This document shows positions 33,268 to 34,182 of a DNA stretch of 34,182 nucleotides, in pieces (position 1 is the stretch's first letter; every line of letters starts with the position of its first letter). The DNA comes from an uncultured Bacteroidales bacterium. GTDB lineage: Bacteria; Bacteroidota; Bacteroidia; Bacteroidales; Bacteroidaceae. Location: positions 1 to 34,182 of the forward strand of contig CACYHN010000015.1 in assembly GCA_902774275.1 (NCBI GenBank). Reading direction: 5' to 3'. The notes beneath the pieces are model-generated. The model was given only the letters and a program-made list of their open reading frames with translations, had not been told where the DNA came from and searched no databases. The position numbers and the translations under genes were made by a program.

Positions 33268-33834
33268 TTATTTGAATGATTCAAGCTGCTTTTTCATTGT
33301 ACGTTCAGCGAGCCTTATTGCAAGTATGGCAACGGGTAGGGTGATGATCAGTACAATGATAAGCATGGGAATGTTTTCGATTACCGGAATCATGAGTTGG
33401 TCATAACCTGCGGGCATCTCCTCTACGGCTGCAGCAAGAGAGCCTTGAGTATCGGTCCACCAGTGGGCGGTATAGGCAAAGAAGGAGTAGCTGAAGGGTA
33501 GGAAACTCAGGAGGATGCCCTTAAGGGTGTCATATCCTTGGCGGCATCTGATTATCTCAGAAAGGGCTGAAAGGATGATGAAGCCTACAACGAGTGCCCA
33601 ATCGGCCTCTCCGGCAATAAGTAGAAGGAGCAGAAGGAGTCCGTTCAGTGCGGTTGCAACACCGAAACTGCGCACAAAGGTTGATGTGTAGAGATAGATG
33701 AACGCAAACAGAAGTGGCAGCAGAGCGCCGACATATGCATAGCACATGGGGTGAATCAATCCGGTTAATGAACCGAGTACAAACGCGGCAAGATAGGCAA
33801 ATGCCATAAGCAAGACTTTGAAAACTGGTTTCAT
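33268..33834 (-). CDS. Membrane protein resembling an MptD/Trep_Strep ECF S component
   Basis: This is a 188-residue protein with five to six hydrophobic segments. The central GYDTLKGILLSFLPFSYSFFAY followed by a polar loop and a final membrane helix ending in a basic tail (LAERTMKKQLESFK) resembles the MptD (Trep_Strep) group of energy-coupling factor substrate-binding subunits. I assigned the start to the ATG at 33834, just below a good promoter. The open frame to 33894 would place the start upstream of that promoter. No ECF ATPase or T-component is in the window. The substrate is unknown, and a generic membrane protein is the alternative. Confidence 0.6.
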   Translation of the reverse strand: MKPVFKVLLMAFAYLAAFVLGSLTGLIHPMCYAYVGALLPLLFAFIYLYTSTFVRSFGVATALNGLLLLLLLIAGEADWALVVGFIILSALSEIIRCRQGYDTLKGILLSFLPFSYSFFAYTAHWWTDTQGSLAAAVEEMPAGYDQLMIPVIENIPMLIIVLIITLPVAILAIRLAERTMKKQLESFK

Positions 33835-33863
33835 ACTTTTATCAATTAATGGTTTAACTGCCG

Positions 33864-33895
33864 CAAAAGTACTCCAACCCACAGGGGCACACAAT
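33864..33895 (-). promoter_or_regulatory. Promoter of the MptD-like gene
   Basis: The minus strand has ATTG (33892-33895), a 20-base spacer and TACTTTTG (33864-33871). The ATG at 33834 follows 29 bases later. This supports the shorter start for the gene. Confidence 0.65.
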
Positions 33896-33925
33896 CACTA
33901 AAAGTGAGGATTTGATACTTTTTCG

Positions 33926-33933
33926 TAACTTTG
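33926..33933 (+). promoter_or_regulatory. -7 promoter box for the DUF4250 gene
   Basis: TAACTTTG is an exact TAnnTTTG match, 18 bases before the ATG. No good -33 at normal spacing is seen. A small inverted repeat, TCACT-AAA-AGTGA at 33895-33907, lies between the two divergent promoters. Confidence 0.5.
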
Positions 33934-33951
33934 TGGCAGTAATAAAGAATT

Positions 33952-34149
33952 ATGGAATACCTGCCTAAAGATCCCGGGATGTTAGTATCTGCAGTGAATA
34001 TGCTGCTCAGAGATGAGGAGTTTGATACATTGGAGTCACTGTGCTGCTACTTTGATAAGGAGCCGGAAGAGATAAAGAGCTACCTGAAAGAACAAGGCTT
34101 TGTCTATGACGAGGAGCAGAAACAGTTCCGCCCCGAGGGATACAAATAA
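33952..34149 (+). CDS. DUF4250 small protein
   Basis: This is a 65-residue acidic protein. LPKDPGMLVSAVNMLLRDEEFDTLESLCCYFDKEPEEIKSYLKEQGFVYDEEQKQF matches the DUF4250 pattern (LPKDPxMLxSxVNxxLRD, then a small helix-turn-helix-like core ending YxxxxxQF). It is found in many gut Firmicutes and Bacteroidota; no function is established. It is cytoplasmic, with no signal peptide. It diverges from the MptD-like gene and is tightly followed by a possible convergent gene. Confidence 0.85.
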   Translation: MEYLPKDPGMLVSAVNMLLRDEEFDTLESLCCYFDKEPEEIKSYLKEQGFVYDEEQKQFRPEGYK

Positions 34150-34152
34150 GCA

Positions 34153-34182
34153 TCAGGAGTTTAAGAACTCCAGCACAGCCCG
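34153..34182 (-). CDS. Possible 3' end of a convergent gene (cut by window edge)
   Basis: Read on the minus strand, the final bases give an open frame ...RAVLEFLNS followed by TGA at 34153-34155. This is compatible with the C-terminal end of a protein whose gene lies beyond the window. The same bases also form a small hairpin (GGAGTT-TAAG-AACTCC, 34156-34171), so terminator or chance is equally possible. Too short to identify. Confidence 0.25.
   Translation of the reverse strand, partial: RAVLEFLNS

Noticed and set aside
33835..33894. N-terminal extension of the MptD-like protein
   Set aside because: It would begin upstream of the -7 box and adds a non-membrane stretch not seen in the family.

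Overview
The window looks like a chromosomal segment of a Bacteroidales bacterium (phylum Bacteroidota). The evidence is many promoters with the Bacteroidota -7 box TAnnTTTG, lipoproteins and outer-membrane proteins typical of the phylum, a BspA-type LRR protein, a short ResB/CcsA pair, and a his-ftsE-lys gene cluster. I cannot name the genus. It is gene-dense with no stretch over 200 bases lacking a gene, and I see no rRNA, tRNA, CRISPR array or transposase gene.

Layout. (1) 26-5809: lepA; a convergent yggS -> acyl-CoA ligase pair with a palindromic MITE-like element between it and lepA; a LolC/E-type ABC permease. (2) 5835-8318 (minus): a three-gene operon pairing a RelA/SpoT-type alarmone synthetase with a stand-alone HD hydrolase and an APH/choline-kinase-like phosphotransferase. 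(3) 8423-9721: rmuC, ending in a strong terminator. (4) 9780-14922 (minus): a four-gene operon of an NMT1/THI5-like periplasmic binding protein, a transmembrane sensor carrying both a SpoIIE-type phosphatase and an RsbW-like kinase domain, a CPA1 cation/proton antiporter with a TrkA_C domain, and a STAS antagonist. It reads as a partner-switching signalling unit built around an ion transporter. (5) 15085-16125: an unrecognised envelope protein. (6) 16162-22018 (minus): hisH-hisA-hisF-hisIE-ftsE-lysC-lysA in one tightly packed run. (7) 22127-29994 (minus): an outer-membrane porin, imelysin lipoprotein, di-haem DUF1111 lipoprotein, ResB and CcsA (cytochrome c maturation), then a TonB-dependent receptor with its own consensus promoter. 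It reads as a haem-dependent metal acquisition module. (8) 30194-33224: a YD-repeat-like exported protein and a large secreted protein with an internal tandem duplication and a BspA-type LRR end. (9) 33268-34149: an MptD-like ECF S component diverging from a DUF4250 protein; the window ends in what may be the 3' end of another convergent gene.

The most striking non-coding signal is a family of three palindromes with a shared GGGGAC-W-GTCCCC core but different, self-complementary outer arms. Each fills the gap between the stop codons of a convergent gene pair. The most interesting coding modules are the split alarmone synthetase/hydrolase operon, the partner-switch/antiporter operon and the imelysin/di-haem/CcsBA operon.
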